A stretch of DNA of 64,000 nt from Labilibaculum filiforme (lineage in GTDB: Bacteria; Bacteroidota; Bacteroidia; Bacteroidales; Marinifilaceae), in assembly GCF_002843315.1 (NCBI RefSeq), contig NZ_MVDD01000017.1, positions 1 to 64,000 on the forward strand. Reading direction: 5' to 3'. The notes under the pieces were generated by a model. It searched no databases. It worked only from the letters and a program-made list of their open reading frames with translations, and was not told where the DNA came from. How positions within the stretch are numbered: the first letter of the stretch is position 1; every line of letters begins with the position of its first letter. Positions 17,583 to 26,128 of this stretch are shown here, one piece after another. Made by a program: the position numbers and the translations under genes.

Positions 17583-18251
17583 ATGAAAGGCATCATCATC
17601 CTTGTAAGTTTATTTGCACTTATTCCTTTCCACGGACAAGCACAAAACAAAGACTATTCAGACTATTTGTTAGAGCTTGAAAAGAGCAGAATCGAATTTG
17701 GTGTTCAATTCACAAAAGCTGAGAACAAAGGTTCTGTTATTAGTGGAGCCAGAGAATTTTTATTGAATAGTTATCAGAATATCTTCGAATATTGGTATGG
17801 TACAAAATGGGATTTTAATGGAACAAGCAGAGTACCAGGAGAGGGAAGTATTGCATGTGGCTATTTTGTGACGAATACCCTGGTAGATCTTGGTTTTAAC
17901 ATTCCCAGAATCAAGTGGGCACAATCTGCTTCCGAAGTGTTCATCAGCAAATTAGCCGAGCGAAAAGACATCAAAAGATTCAGTAATCGACCTGTTTCGG
18001 AGATCAGAAAATATTTACTTTTTGCAGGCAGAGGAATTTATTTGGTTGGATTGGATCAACATGTTGGTTTTGTATTGGTAGACTCAAACAAGATGAGCTT
18101 TATTCATCCTAGCTACTATTATCCCGAAAAAGGAGTTATGTCCGAAACGCTTAATTCAGAAAATCCATTTAAACATTCTAAATACAGAGTGATTGGTAAG
18201 TTATTCTCTGATAAAATGGTAATTAATTGGATGAATAAAACGGCCTATTAA
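17583..18251 (+). CDS. Secreted NlpC/P60-like cysteine hydrolase
   Basis: A 222-residue protein with a Sec signal peptide (MKGIIILVSLFALIPFHGQA). The mature domain has the order Cys92 in GSIACGYFVTNTL, His160 in GLDQHVGFVLVD and His175 in SFIHPSYYY, as in NlpC/P60-type amidases or endopeptidases. The motif YWYGTKWDFNGTSRVPG before the Cys is characteristic of a group of uncharacterised Bacteroidetes proteins as I recall them. It is the fourth gene of the cassette, 24 bases after the lipoprotein. It could be a second effector, a self-protective wall-editing enzyme, or an unrelated secreted amidase. Confidence 0.6.
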   Translation: MKGIIILVSLFALIPFHGQAQNKDYSDYLLELEKSRIEFGVQFTKAENKGSVISGAREFLLNSYQNIFEYWYGTKWDFNGTSRVPGEGSIACGYFVTNTLVDLGFNIPRIKWAQSASEVFISKLAERKDIKRFSNRPVSEIRKYLLFAGRGIYLVGLDQHVGFVLVDSNKMSFIHPSYYYPEKGVMSETLNSENPFKHSKYRVIGKLFSDKMVINWMNKTAY

Positions 18252-18421
18252 GCGCAACCCCTAATTTTAAGGACATAGTAAATTGGAAAGTAATAATTTG
18301 CTTTTGTGCGATTACCGAGTTTGAAAACAAATTCAATCTGCAAAAAAATAAGAGTCCAGGACTTACATTTCGTAAGCAGGGAATTACTATTATTGCATTA
18401 AAGTAAATTGAACGGAAAGCA

Positions 18422-19351
18422 ATGATGGGAGCGCAAGCAAAAGGGACTATAATGGTTCTTTTATCAGCAATATTTTTTGGCTTACTGCCTTTTTTTGCCA
18501 TTAAAACCTATGCCGAAGGTTTTGATATTAATAGCTTGTTGTTATACCGATATGGTTTCGCGTTTGCTTTAATTGGTTTGTTTTGTGCGTACAAAAAAAT
18601 TAGTATTCAAATCAATAAAAAGCAATTTTCACTACTACTCATTGCGTCTTTTGTTGGTACAATGATGACTACCTACACGCTTTTTTTATCGTATCAATAT
18701 ATTTCTTCGGGTTTGGCTAGTACACTTCATTTTGTATACCCAATTATTACTTTGGTTTTGGCAGGTATTATTTATAAGGAGAAGCTTACTTCAAGGAAAA
18801 TTATTGCTCTTACGTTATCCCTTTTGGGAATTGCGTTGGTCTCGGTTGGTAGCGGACTAACTATTAATGTTATGGGAGTTTTATTGGCTTTGGTATCGGG
18901 ATTCTTTTATGCTCTTTATATTTTGTGTTTGGCCAATGCCGAGTTAAAGAAAATTTCTCCTTTTACTGTAGTTTTCTGGATATTTGGTATCACAGCACTT
19001 CTGTTTTTTGTAAAATGCTTATTCGCTGATGGTATTAATACAAATCTTACTGGAACTGCTTTATTCTATATTGTAAATTTAAGTTTTTGGTCTACTTTTT
19101 TGGCTGTTGTATTGTTTTACTTAGGCATGAAATATACTGGTCCGGGAAATGCTTCTCTTTTATCAACTTTGGAACCTCTTACGGGGATTCTGGCAGGAGC
19201 CTTTGTGTTTAACGAAGTAATGGACTTAAAAAGCTTCTTAGCTATTTCACTCATATTAACTTCGGTGCTTATTGTTATTCAATATGGTAAGAAAGCAAAA
19301 TATAAATGGCTTTTTCACAGAACAACTGTTCGTAGACTAAAGAGGGCATAA
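18422..19351 (+). CDS. EamA/DMT-superfamily transporter
   Basis: A 309-residue inner membrane protein with about ten hydrophobic helices in two homologous EamA halves. The first half has TIMVLLSAIFFGLLPFFAI and ends with FVYPIITLVLAGIIYKEKL. The second has VLLALVSGFFYALYIL and ends SLLSTLEPLTGILAGAFVFNE, the usual DMT signature with a Glu. Substrates of this superfamily are metabolites such as amino acids; none can be named here. The C-terminus is positively charged (HRTTVRRLKRA). The gene appears monocistronic. Confidence 0.88.
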   Translation: MMGAQAKGTIMVLLSAIFFGLLPFFAIKTYAEGFDINSLLLYRYGFAFALIGLFCAYKKISIQINKKQFSLLLIASFVGTMMTTYTLFLSYQYISSGLASTLHFVYPIITLVLAGIIYKEKLTSRKIIALTLSLLGIALVSVGSGLTINVMGVLLALVSGFFYALYILCLANAELKKISPFTVVFWIFGITALLFFVKCLFADGINTNLTGTALFYIVNLSFWSTFLAVVLFYLGMKYTGPGNASLLSTLEPLTGILAGAFVFNEVMDLKSFLAISLILTSVLIVIQYGKKAKYKWLFHRTTVRRLKRA

Positions 19352-19491
19352 GTTCTTCCGTTTAGGGAATTGAAATTTGTTTCTTTTCGTGGTCCGATTT
19401 GTAGTTTTTTTTCAGTGTAAACAGGCTTATTTTAGTTTGAACAAACCCCTGGGTTCTATTTTTGGGTATTGAAGAGTGAAATAAAAGTTGC

Positions 19492-20505
19492 TTAAATGGC
19501 ATTTACTTCCATCTCTAGCTTAATGCCAAATTTATAAAGAACCGACTTTTTAATTTCGTTAGCTAATTCTAATATTTCATGGCCTTTTGCATTTCCATAA
19601 TTTACAATAACCAAAGCCTGATCTTTATGAACACCCGCATCACCTATTTTTTTACCTTTCCAACCACACTGTTCAATTAACCATCCGGAGGCAAGTTTGC
19701 TTTGCATTTCGTTTAGTTCGTAAATAGGCATGTTTTCATGCTTAGCTTTTAATGCAAGCGCAACGGTTTTAGTTACTACCGGGTTTTTAAAGAAACTGCC
19801 TGCGTTACCAAGTACTTTAGGGTCGGGCAGTTTGCTTTCCCGAATTCGGATGATTACTTCGCGTATATTTTTCGAGTTTACTTCAGCGTAAGCTTCTAAT
19901 TCTTTGGCAATAGTGCCGTAGTGAATTTTAAAGTCAGTTTGTTTTTTGAATCGAAAGTTAACGTGGGTAATAATAAACTGATTCTTATATTCCTTTTTAA
20001 AAACACTGTGTCGGTAATCAAATTCGCAGTGAGCATTGCTGAAAACAACTTTTTTGTTGCTTTCTATCGAAATGGCTTCTACACTTTCAATTACTTCACG
20101 TACTTCAACACCATAGGCACCAATATTCTGGACTGGTGCTGCGCCAACTACACCAGGAATTGAAGATAGATTTTCAATTCCTGATAAATTATTTTCAACA
20201 CTCCAGCCTACAAAATCATCCCAATTTTCGTTGGCGCCAACACGAACTAAAACAGAATCCTCCTCCTCTTCGCTAATTTTTATTCCTTGTACTTTTGGGT
20301 GAATAACCAGACCGTTAAAATCTTCGGTAAATAGCAGATTACTACCTCCTCCCAATAATAAGTATTGAATATTGATGATGTTATTTTTGCTTAAAAAGTC
20401 ATGAATTTCTTCATTTGTTTCGAACTCGAAAAAATACTTAGCATTCGCTTCAATGCCAAATGTATTATAATCTTTTAGAGAGTAGTTTTTTCGAAGTACA
20501 GCCAT
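19492..20505 (-). CDS. murB: UDP-N-acetylenolpyruvoylglucosamine reductase MurB
   Basis: MurB reduces UDP-GlcNAc-enolpyruvate to UDP-MurNAc with NADPH and FAD in peptidoglycan precursor synthesis. The 337-residue length and the long C-terminal domain are those of type I MurB. FAD-binding signatures are LLLGGGSNLLFTEDFNGLVI and SIPGVVGAAPVQNIGAYG. The catalytic region has GNAGSFFKNPVV, with the Ser that protonates the substrate, and the C-terminal ASGWLIEQCGWKGKKIGDAGVH. The start MAVLRKNYSLKDYNTFGIE is standard. The threonine aldolase gene lies upstream with a 35-base gap, so the two may be co-transcribed. Confidence 0.97.
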   Translation of the reverse strand: MAVLRKNYSLKDYNTFGIEANAKYFFEFETNEEIHDFLSKNNIINIQYLLLGGGSNLLFTEDFNGLVIHPKVQGIKISEEEEDSVLVRVGANENWDDFVGWSVENNLSGIENLSSIPGVVGAAPVQNIGAYGVEVREVIESVEAISIESNKKVVFSNAHCEFDYRHSVFKKEYKNQFIITHVNFRFKKQTDFKIHYGTIAKELEAYAEVNSKNIREVIIRIRESKLPDPKVLGNAGSFFKNPVVTKTVALALKAKHENMPIYELNEMQSKLASGWLIEQCGWKGKKIGDAGVHKDQALVIVNYGNAKGHEILELANEIKKSVLYKFGIKLEMEVNAI

Positions 20506-20540
20506 TTTATGAGTTGTCAGTGAACAGGAAAAGAGAACAG

Positions 20541-21578
20541 TTAATAGTTATTACCAAGTTCGGTTTTTAATAATTTTACAAAACCAAGAATATCTTCTTC
20601 GGTGGTATCGAAGGAACACAACCAACGAACCTCTCCGGTATTTTCATCCCAAATCCAAAAAAAGTATTCTTCCTGAAGTTTTTCAATTTTATCTTTAGGG
20701 ATTAGTGCCCAAATTCCGTTAGCCTGAACCTTTTGGGTAATTTTTATTTCATCAATTTTAAGGACTTCCTGCTCAAGCAGTTTTGCCATTTTATTAGCAT
20801 GACGAGCTGATTTTAACCACAAATCGTTAGTAAGCATAGCGTCGAATTGTGCACCAATAAATCTCATTTTGGAGAAGAGTTGCATGCTTTGCTTGCGAAT
20901 GTATTTTGCTTCTTTCGATAGTTCTGGATTAAAAAAGATCACTGCCTCTCCCAACATCATTCCATTTTTGGTACCTCCAAAACTTAGAACATCGATGCCG
21001 GCATTGCTGGTAAGTTCTTTTACATCAACATTTAAACTTGCTACTGCATTTGCCAAACGTGCTCCGTCCATGTGCACATACATATTGTTTGCATGTGCTA
21101 ACTCACAAATGGCCTTTACTTCTTCAGCAGTATATACCGTTCCCAATTCGGTACACTGAGTAATGGATATCATTTTTGGCTGTGAATGGTGTTCAAAACC
21201 AAACCCATGCAAGTGAGGTTGAATTAGTTCTGGAGTTATTTTTCCATCAGGTGTGGCAATAGGAATTACTTTGCAACCGGTAAATTTATCTGGGGCACCG
21301 CATTCATCTACTTGAATATGAGCCGTAGCGGGACAAAGAATTGAGTGGTACGATTGAGTTAAAGTTGAAAGACTAATTACATTAGCTCCGGTGCCATTAA
21401 ATGCAAAGTATACATCAATATTGGCTCCAAACAGGGTTTTAAATTTTTCAATTGCCGATGCTGTGTAGGAATCTCCACCATAAGCCATAATATGACCCTG
21501 GTTCGCATTCTGTATAGCTTCCATTACCTCTGGTAATATTCCTGAAAAATTGTCGCTTGCAAATCCTCTTTTATTCAT
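20541..21578 (-). CDS. Low-specificity L-threonine aldolase (PLP enzyme)
   Basis: A 345-residue PLP-dependent enzyme of the threonine aldolase / beta-eliminating lyase family, which splits threonine to glycine and acetaldehyde. Key segments are the start NKRGFASDNFSG, YGGDSYTASAIEKF, the PLP-contacting VHMDGARLANA and the PLP-lysine segment SFGGTKNGMMLGEA. Substrate specificity within the family (threonine, allo-threonine, phenylserine) cannot be told. The gene lies just upstream of murB on the same strand. Confidence 0.92.
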   Translation of the reverse strand: MNKRGFASDNFSGILPEVMEAIQNANQGHIMAYGGDSYTASAIEKFKTLFGANIDVYFAFNGTGANVISLSTLTQSYHSILCPATAHIQVDECGAPDKFTGCKVIPIATPDGKITPELIQPHLHGFGFEHHSQPKMISITQCTELGTVYTAEEVKAICELAHANNMYVHMDGARLANAVASLNVDVKELTSNAGIDVLSFGGTKNGMMLGEAVIFFNPELSKEAKYIRKQSMQLFSKMRFIGAQFDAMLTNDLWLKSARHANKMAKLLEQEVLKIDEIKITQKVQANGIWALIPKDKIEKLQEEYFFWIWDENTGEVRWLCSFDTTEEDILGFVKLLKTELGNNY

Positions 21579-21894
21579 TGTTAAGTGGGCTTATTTGATA
21601 TTAGTTCGTTAAGATTTTGTAAGTAATCAATTTTAGAGTGATTTTCACGAAGAGTGCTTTGTGTTATAATTGGAAATAAGTTACACACAGCAGAGTGAGT
21701 GTAGTCTGAGAGTTTCCTATTGCAATTAAAAAACAAATGATAATTTCATGAAAATAAGCATCTGGTAAATTAATCTGATATTTAAAATCTAAACGGCTTG
21801 TTCTTTTGAAGCTTTAAAAGTAAACTTTTTACTTAACTATTTCGATAAAAAGCCCGAAAAAGGGGACATGTCCTACAAAACAAATATAATTTGA
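21579..21894. other. Intergenic region, nothing recognised
   Basis: About 315 AT-rich bases between two minus-strand genes. I see no open frame and no convincing hairpin. The promoter of the threonine aldolase gene should lie at its left end. Confidence 0.5.
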
Positions 21895-22443
21895 TTAGGA
21901 GTTTAAGAGGTTTTTTATTTTTTGAAATAGAATTGATAATTCTTCGGGTTTCGATTTCCCTTTTGTAAGGTGCTGAATTTTACCTTCTTTATCCAATAAA
22001 AAAAGATAGCAAAGTTTTTTGTCTTGCACGTCAAAGTAATCAAAATAGCTATTTAAGGGTCCATAATAGGTCATTACATTTTTGTGCATGGTTTCATCAA
22101 TGCCTCCACGCATCCCATTATTAATGTAGTGCGACATCCAATCGTATAAATTACTAATCATTGGTATTTCAATAAATCGAAAATCTTTATGAACGCTAAA
22201 CTCTTTTAATAGTGGTGTGGTCCAAGTGTCAATTTGTACTTGGGTTCCTCTTTTAAATGCAATAATTAATACGCTCACTTTTCCTTTACAGTGATCTGGC
22301 AAAATAATTAGTTCAGAGGATAATAATTCTCCCTTTATTTGCGGAAAAATATCACCTGGCTTTAGTCTTTTCGTATTCTGTGCCGTAAGGTTAGGATGGA
22401 TACAAATGCACAAAAACAATACTATTAAAATGGATTTGATCAT
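21895..22443 (-). CDS. Secreted thioredoxin-fold protein resembling ATP10
   Basis: A 182-residue protein starting MIKSILIVLFLCICIHPNLTAQ, a signal peptide. The mature part has the order of the ATP10 family of ATP-synthase assembly factors: GDIFPQIKG, then KGKVSVLIIAFKRG, FRFIEIPMISN, a NNGMRGGIDETMHKNVMTYYG segment and finally LCYLFLLDKEGKIQHLTKGK. The CxxC active-site motif of true thioredoxins is missing. The bacterial role is not established. The ATG at 22443 is chosen because it yields the signal peptide; it begins one base after the stop codon of the upstream gene, so the two genes are translationally coupled. Confidence 0.65.
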   Translation of the reverse strand: MIKSILIVLFLCICIHPNLTAQNTKRLKPGDIFPQIKGELLSSELIILPDHCKGKVSVLIIAFKRGTQVQIDTWTTPLLKEFSVHKDFRFIEIPMISNLYDWMSHYINNGMRGGIDETMHKNVMTYYGPLNSYFDYFDVQDKKLCYLFLLDKEGKIQHLTKGKSKPEELSILFQKIKNLLNS

Positions 22444-22444
22444 A

Positions 22445-22780
22445 CTATTTTCCTTGATAATAGCCTTGCAACAAGGCAAGTGTATTCTTCGATATTTTCC
22501 CTCTTTCGGTAATGGTAGTATCGTGTAGGTGAATTTTAACTTTTTTGTAAAGTGCAGCAACTTGTTCGTATTCCTTGGTGTCCTTAAGAAAGGTTTTTGG
22601 TTGTCCGATGTATATTCCCGGACTACTTTCTATTAAAGGAGCAAGATTGGTCCATTTATCAGTTAATGTAAATGTGAGTTTTCCTTTTAGTCCGCATTCA
22701 GCATTCCCAAGCACAAGATCTCCATCTTGATTTTGTGTCCAAAAGTATTTTTCTGGATTTTTAAGTAATTGATCGAGCAT
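22445..22780 (-). CDS. Small protein of unknown function, coupled to the ATP10-like gene
   Basis: A 111-residue soluble protein with no signal peptide and no motif that I recognise. The first half is beta-rich (QDGDLVLGNAECGLKGKLTFTLT), the second helical (DTKEYEQVAALYKKVKIHLHD). The stop TAG is separated from the next ATG by one base, so it forms a two-gene operon with the secreted ATP10-like protein. Confidence 0.65.
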   Translation of the reverse strand: MLDQLLKNPEKYFWTQNQDGDLVLGNAECGLKGKLTFTLTDKWTNLAPLIESSPGIYIGQPKTFLKDTKEYEQVAALYKKVKIHLHDTTITERGKISKNTLALLQGYYQGK

Positions 22781-22883
22781 ATCTTATAAATTTTGTTTTA
22801 TTCGGATGTATTCAAGTGATAATTTATAAAATTTTTAGAACTTTTGCAGCTACTAAAGCTTTCAATTTTAAAGATAAGTAAAA

Positions 22884-23756
22884 ATGATTGATGATATTCA
22901 GTTTGGGAAATTAATGATTGTGTCTGATCTGCATGGGAATGGATTCGATTTTAGGCAGATTTTGAAGGTGTATCATGCACTAAAAAGTGAAGGGAAGGCT
23001 GATTATTTGGTGTTTTTAGGAGATTTGATTCATGCTTATCCAGGAAAACAAAAAGACGAATCGTTGGAGATAGTAAAAAATTTAATAGATTGGAAAACAA
23101 ACCAGAAAGCTAGTGATATCATCTGTTTGTTAGGAAATCATGAATTTGTTCACATTTATCATATTGCGTTGCAACGTGGCAATTTAGAGTTTACCTCTTG
23201 GTTCGAGAATCGAATTCGGAAAAATAGGGAAACTATTGTGCGTTTTTTTATGGATATGCCATTTATGCTGAGAACTAAAGGAGGCGTGTTGATAAATCAT
23301 ACGGGTAGTTCAGATAGGTATGAACATTGCAGTGAAACTGATTTTAATTGGCTGAAAGAGTATGCTCACAAGGGCCAATTCGATGCGCATATTAGAACCA
23401 TACAAAGTTATCATCCTTCTATTGGTTCCCAGTTTATGGATACGAAGGAAGGAAATTATTTGTGGGATGTATTCATGAATGGAAATGAACGGCAATATGG
23501 GGAGAAATACTTAGATATGATTGATGATTTGCTCCGTTTTGCAACTATAGATCGGGAGCAGTATCCAATGACAGTTTTGGTTAGCGGTCATGTTGGAGTT
23601 GATTATGGAGCAGAAACCATTGGAGACTATAAGTTGCGTTTGTGTAGTAGTGCTGGTTGTTTGCGCGATTTAGAAAAGAAGTTTTTATTGATTGATGCTG
23701 AAAAAAAATATTCTAATTCAGTGGAGCTTTTGGAATGTTGTCACGATTTGTTCTAA
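22884..23756 (+). CDS. Calcineurin-like metallophosphoesterase
   Basis: A 290-residue cytoplasmic protein with the complete metallophosphoesterase motif series. These are VSDLHGNGFD (Asp and His), VFLGDLIHAYPG (GD), CLLGNHEFVH (GNHE), an INHTGSS segment supplying a His and a final SGHVGVDYGAE (GHxG). The closest recognisable group is the PP2A-like Ser/Thr and symmetrical-diphosphatase family, but the substrate is undetermined. It stands alone, divergent from the unknown/ATP10-like pair. Confidence 0.85.
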   Translation: MIDDIQFGKLMIVSDLHGNGFDFRQILKVYHALKSEGKADYLVFLGDLIHAYPGKQKDESLEIVKNLIDWKTNQKASDIICLLGNHEFVHIYHIALQRGNLEFTSWFENRIRKNRETIVRFFMDMPFMLRTKGGVLINHTGSSDRYEHCSETDFNWLKEYAHKGQFDAHIRTIQSYHPSIGSQFMDTKEGNYLWDVFMNGNERQYGEKYLDMIDDLLRFATIDREQYPMTVLVSGHVGVDYGAETIGDYKLRLCSSAGCLRDLEKKFLLIDAEKKYSNSVELLECCHDLF

Positions 23757-23761
23757 AAGGC

Positions 23762-24622
23762 TTATTTTTCTCCTTTAAGTTGCAAAGGCGATTTTCCAGT
23801 AGTCGACTTAAATGTTTTATTGAAATAGGAGGGACTGTTAAAACCGCATTCGTATGCTATTTGGGCTACAGTTAAACGACCTTCTACAAGTAATTTTTTT
23901 GCATAATTAATACGCATTTCATTCAGAAATGCTGAAAAAGTTTTCTTTGTTTTACTTTTAAAGAATCGACAAAAGGCTGTTTTACTTAGGTTTGCAATTT
24001 TAGCAGCTTCTTCCAATTCTATTTTTTTCTGAAAATTTTTACTTACGTATTCGTAGATCTGATATAGTTTTTGATTGCTTCTTTGCTGAAAGGTTTCTAC
24101 AAAATTATCCGATGCTAAATATTCTAAATCTTCCGATTGAGCCAACACTTGTAGTATTTGTAGTAGAGTAAGAATTCTTTGCGAATATTCGGCAGAATGA
24201 AGGGTTTTTAAATGCTGAATAATCTTGTATTTTGAACTACCACTAATTCGTACTCCCTGAAACGATTTTGTAAGGAATTTTCTGATTCGCGACATTTCAG
24301 GCAATAGAAAGAACTCTTTACCAAAACTGTCCTCTTTAAAATGAACCACCCAGGCAATTGCTCTTAAATCAGATTTTTTCTGATAGTAAGAGTCCTCATT
24401 TTTCATGATATGAGGAGTGTCGGGACCAATAAAAAGTAAATCGCCATCGTTAAAATTATCAATGCAATCACCAACAACCAATGTGCCTCTGCTTTTTTCG
24501 ATGTAAATTAATTCAAATTCGGGATGGTGATGCCAAGGAACTTCAATATGTGGTAAAACATCAATTTTAGATCGAAACGAATGTTCATTTTTTATAGAGA
24601 TCTCTTCAAGGAGTAGTGACAT
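23762..24622 (-). CDS. AraC-family transcriptional regulator with cupin sensor domain
   Basis: A 286-residue regulator. The N-terminal cupin (about residues 15-95) has the WHHHPEFELIYI ligand-binding segment and GDLLFIGPDTPH. The C-terminal AraC double helix-turn-helix spans about residues 185-286, with IANLSKTAFCRFFKSKT in the first helix pair and VAQIAYECGFNSPSYFNKTFK in the second, the classic family signature. It is transcribed away from the sugar transporter and ROK kinase genes, so it is the likely sugar-responsive regulator of that pair. Confidence 0.93.
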   Translation of the reverse strand: MSLLLEEISIKNEHSFRSKIDVLPHIEVPWHHHPEFELIYIEKSRGTLVVGDCIDNFNDGDLLFIGPDTPHIMKNEDSYYQKKSDLRAIAWVVHFKEDSFGKEFFLLPEMSRIRKFLTKSFQGVRISGSSKYKIIQHLKTLHSAEYSQRILTLLQILQVLAQSEDLEYLASDNFVETFQQRSNQKLYQIYEYVSKNFQKKIELEEAAKIANLSKTAFCRFFKSKTKKTFSAFLNEMRINYAKKLLVEGRLTVAQIAYECGFNSPSYFNKTFKSTTGKSPLQLKGEK

Positions 24623-24795
24623 TATTGTATTATTTTATCTGTATATATAGCTTAAGTGTAATATTTAGATAGTTTAGTGCTAGTTCTTTTTCTTCTTCTA
24701 TCCGAAAATAGAAATAATACCTTTAAAAACAATGCTTGCGTGTAATTGACATTAATATCGCTTTATTAATGTAATTGTGTAAATATAGTACAATA

Positions 24796-24820
24796 AATTG
24801 GTAAAATAGTAAAACCAATT
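24796..24820. promoter_or_regulatory. Inverted repeat, candidate operator between the AraC regulator and the sugar genes
   Basis: AATTGGT and ACCAATT form a perfect 7+11+7 inverted repeat in the divergent intergenic region, 58 bases before the transporter start. Position and symmetry suit a dimeric regulator site. Which protein binds it is inferred; AraC-family sites are often direct rather than inverted repeats. Confidence 0.4.
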
Positions 24821-24877
24821 GTTCGGAAATTGACTGATATTTGTAAACAGAAATACAAACGATTGAAATAAATACAT

Positions 24878-26110
24878 ATGGTATCAATAAGTACAAACGT
24901 AGGCAATAGCAGTTCCGGTGCACAAGCTCCAGGAATGAATTATAGGGGAGCTTTAGCTCTTCTAACTTCTCTATTTTTTATGTGGGGATTTTTAACCTGC
25001 ATGAATGATATTTTAATACCTCATTTAAAAGGTCTGTTCGATTTGACAATTACTCAGGCCATGCTTGTACAGTTTACCTTTTTTGGTGCTTATTTTTTAA
25101 TGTCTTTGCCTGCAGGTTGGATTATTGGAAAGATAGGTTATAAAATGGGAATTGTAACTGGTTTAAGTATTGCAGCTATTGGAGCAGTATTGTTTTTTCC
25201 TGCAGCAGCATTATTATCTTACGGATTTTTTCTTTTCGCCTTATTTATATTGGCGGTTGGAATTGTTATACTTCAAGTAGCTGCAAATCCATTTGTGGCA
25301 GAATTAGGTACCCCCGAAACGGCATCAAGTCGTTTGAATCTTACACAAGGATTTAATAGTTTAGGAACAACAGTTGCTCCTATTTTTGGCGCTTATTTAA
25401 TATTAGATAATACTGGTGTTGATATTGCAAGTAAGGCGGAGGCTGTTCAAATGCCTTATCTTGGATTAGCAATTGCTTTGGCAGTAATTGCCGTGATTTT
25501 TGCTTTGGTAAAATTACCAAAAATTCAGGATGTTGAGGAAGAAAAAGCAGCAGGTTCGGTTTGGAGATTCAGACATCTAATTTTGGGAGCACTTGCTATT
25601 TTTACTTACGTTGGTGCAGAGGTTTCGATTGGAAGTGCTCTTGTAATGTATTTTGGTGATGAAGGTTTACACCTGTTTGGAGAAGCTGAAGCTGCGAATT
25701 ATGTTTCGGTATTTTGGGGAGGAGCTATGATTGGTCGATTTATTGGATCTGCAATTATGCAAAAAGTGTCAGCCTCCAAAGTATTAGCATTTAACTCTGT
25801 AATGGTTGTGGTGCTAGTTGTTGTTAGTATGCTTACGAATGGTTATGTTGCAATGTGGAGTCTTGTTTTGGTTGGATTGTTCAACTCAATCATGTTTCCA
25901 ACTATTTTTACGCTTGCAATTGATGGATTAGGGAAATATACCAGTCAGGGTTCAGGTGTTTTGTGCTTAGCGATTGTTGGAGGAGCAATAATACCAATGA
26001 TAATGGGTGTTTTGGCCGATAATTTTGGTTTACGTAATTCGTTTGCCTTAACCATTATCTGCTACGGATACATTTTATTCTATGCCTTAAAAGGACATAA
26101 ACACGCGTAA
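24878..26110 (+). CDS. MFS sugar transporter, FucP/GlcP (glucose/galactose) type
   Basis: A 410-residue inner membrane permease with about twelve hydrophobic helices. The first helix carries the FucP/glucose-galactose signature SLFFMWGFLTCMNDILIPHLK. It is followed by FGAYFLMSLPAGWIIGKIGYK, and QVAANPFVAELG is also typical of the family. These are sugar:H+ symporters for L-fucose, glucose, galactose or N-acetylglucosamine. Together with the ROK kinase 19 bases downstream, it most likely imports glucose or a related hexose that the kinase phosphorylates. Confidence 0.92.
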   Translation: MVSISTNVGNSSSGAQAPGMNYRGALALLTSLFFMWGFLTCMNDILIPHLKGLFDLTITQAMLVQFTFFGAYFLMSLPAGWIIGKIGYKMGIVTGLSIAAIGAVLFFPAAALLSYGFFLFALFILAVGIVILQVAANPFVAELGTPETASSRLNLTQGFNSLGTTVAPIFGAYLILDNTGVDIASKAEAVQMPYLGLAIALAVIAVIFALVKLPKIQDVEEEKAAGSVWRFRHLILGALAIFTYVGAEVSIGSALVMYFGDEGLHLFGEAEAANYVSVFWGGAMIGRFIGSAIMQKVSASKVLAFNSVMVVVLVVVSMLTNGYVAMWSLVLVGLFNSIMFPTIFTLAIDGLGKYTSQGSGVLCLAIVGGAIIPMIMGVLADNFGLRNSFALTIICYGYILFYALKGHKHA

Positions 26111-26128
26111 TTAATTAATTATTTTGAT

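Noticed and set aside
15150-18251. A complete type VI secretion system
   Set aside because: Only the tube protein and its cargo-like genes are present. No sheath, baseplate, membrane-complex or ATPase gene is in the window.
18239-18406. A 55-codon open stretch after the NlpC-like gene that reads like protein (ending FRKQGITIIALK)
   Set aside because: It has no start codon and no recognisable family. It may be the tail of a decayed gene, but chance cannot be excluded, so I did not list it as a feature.
24723-24923. A 66-codon minus-strand frame between the AraC regulator and the permease
   Set aside because: It overlaps the permease start and the inverted repeat; composition is that of translated AT-rich intergenic DNA.
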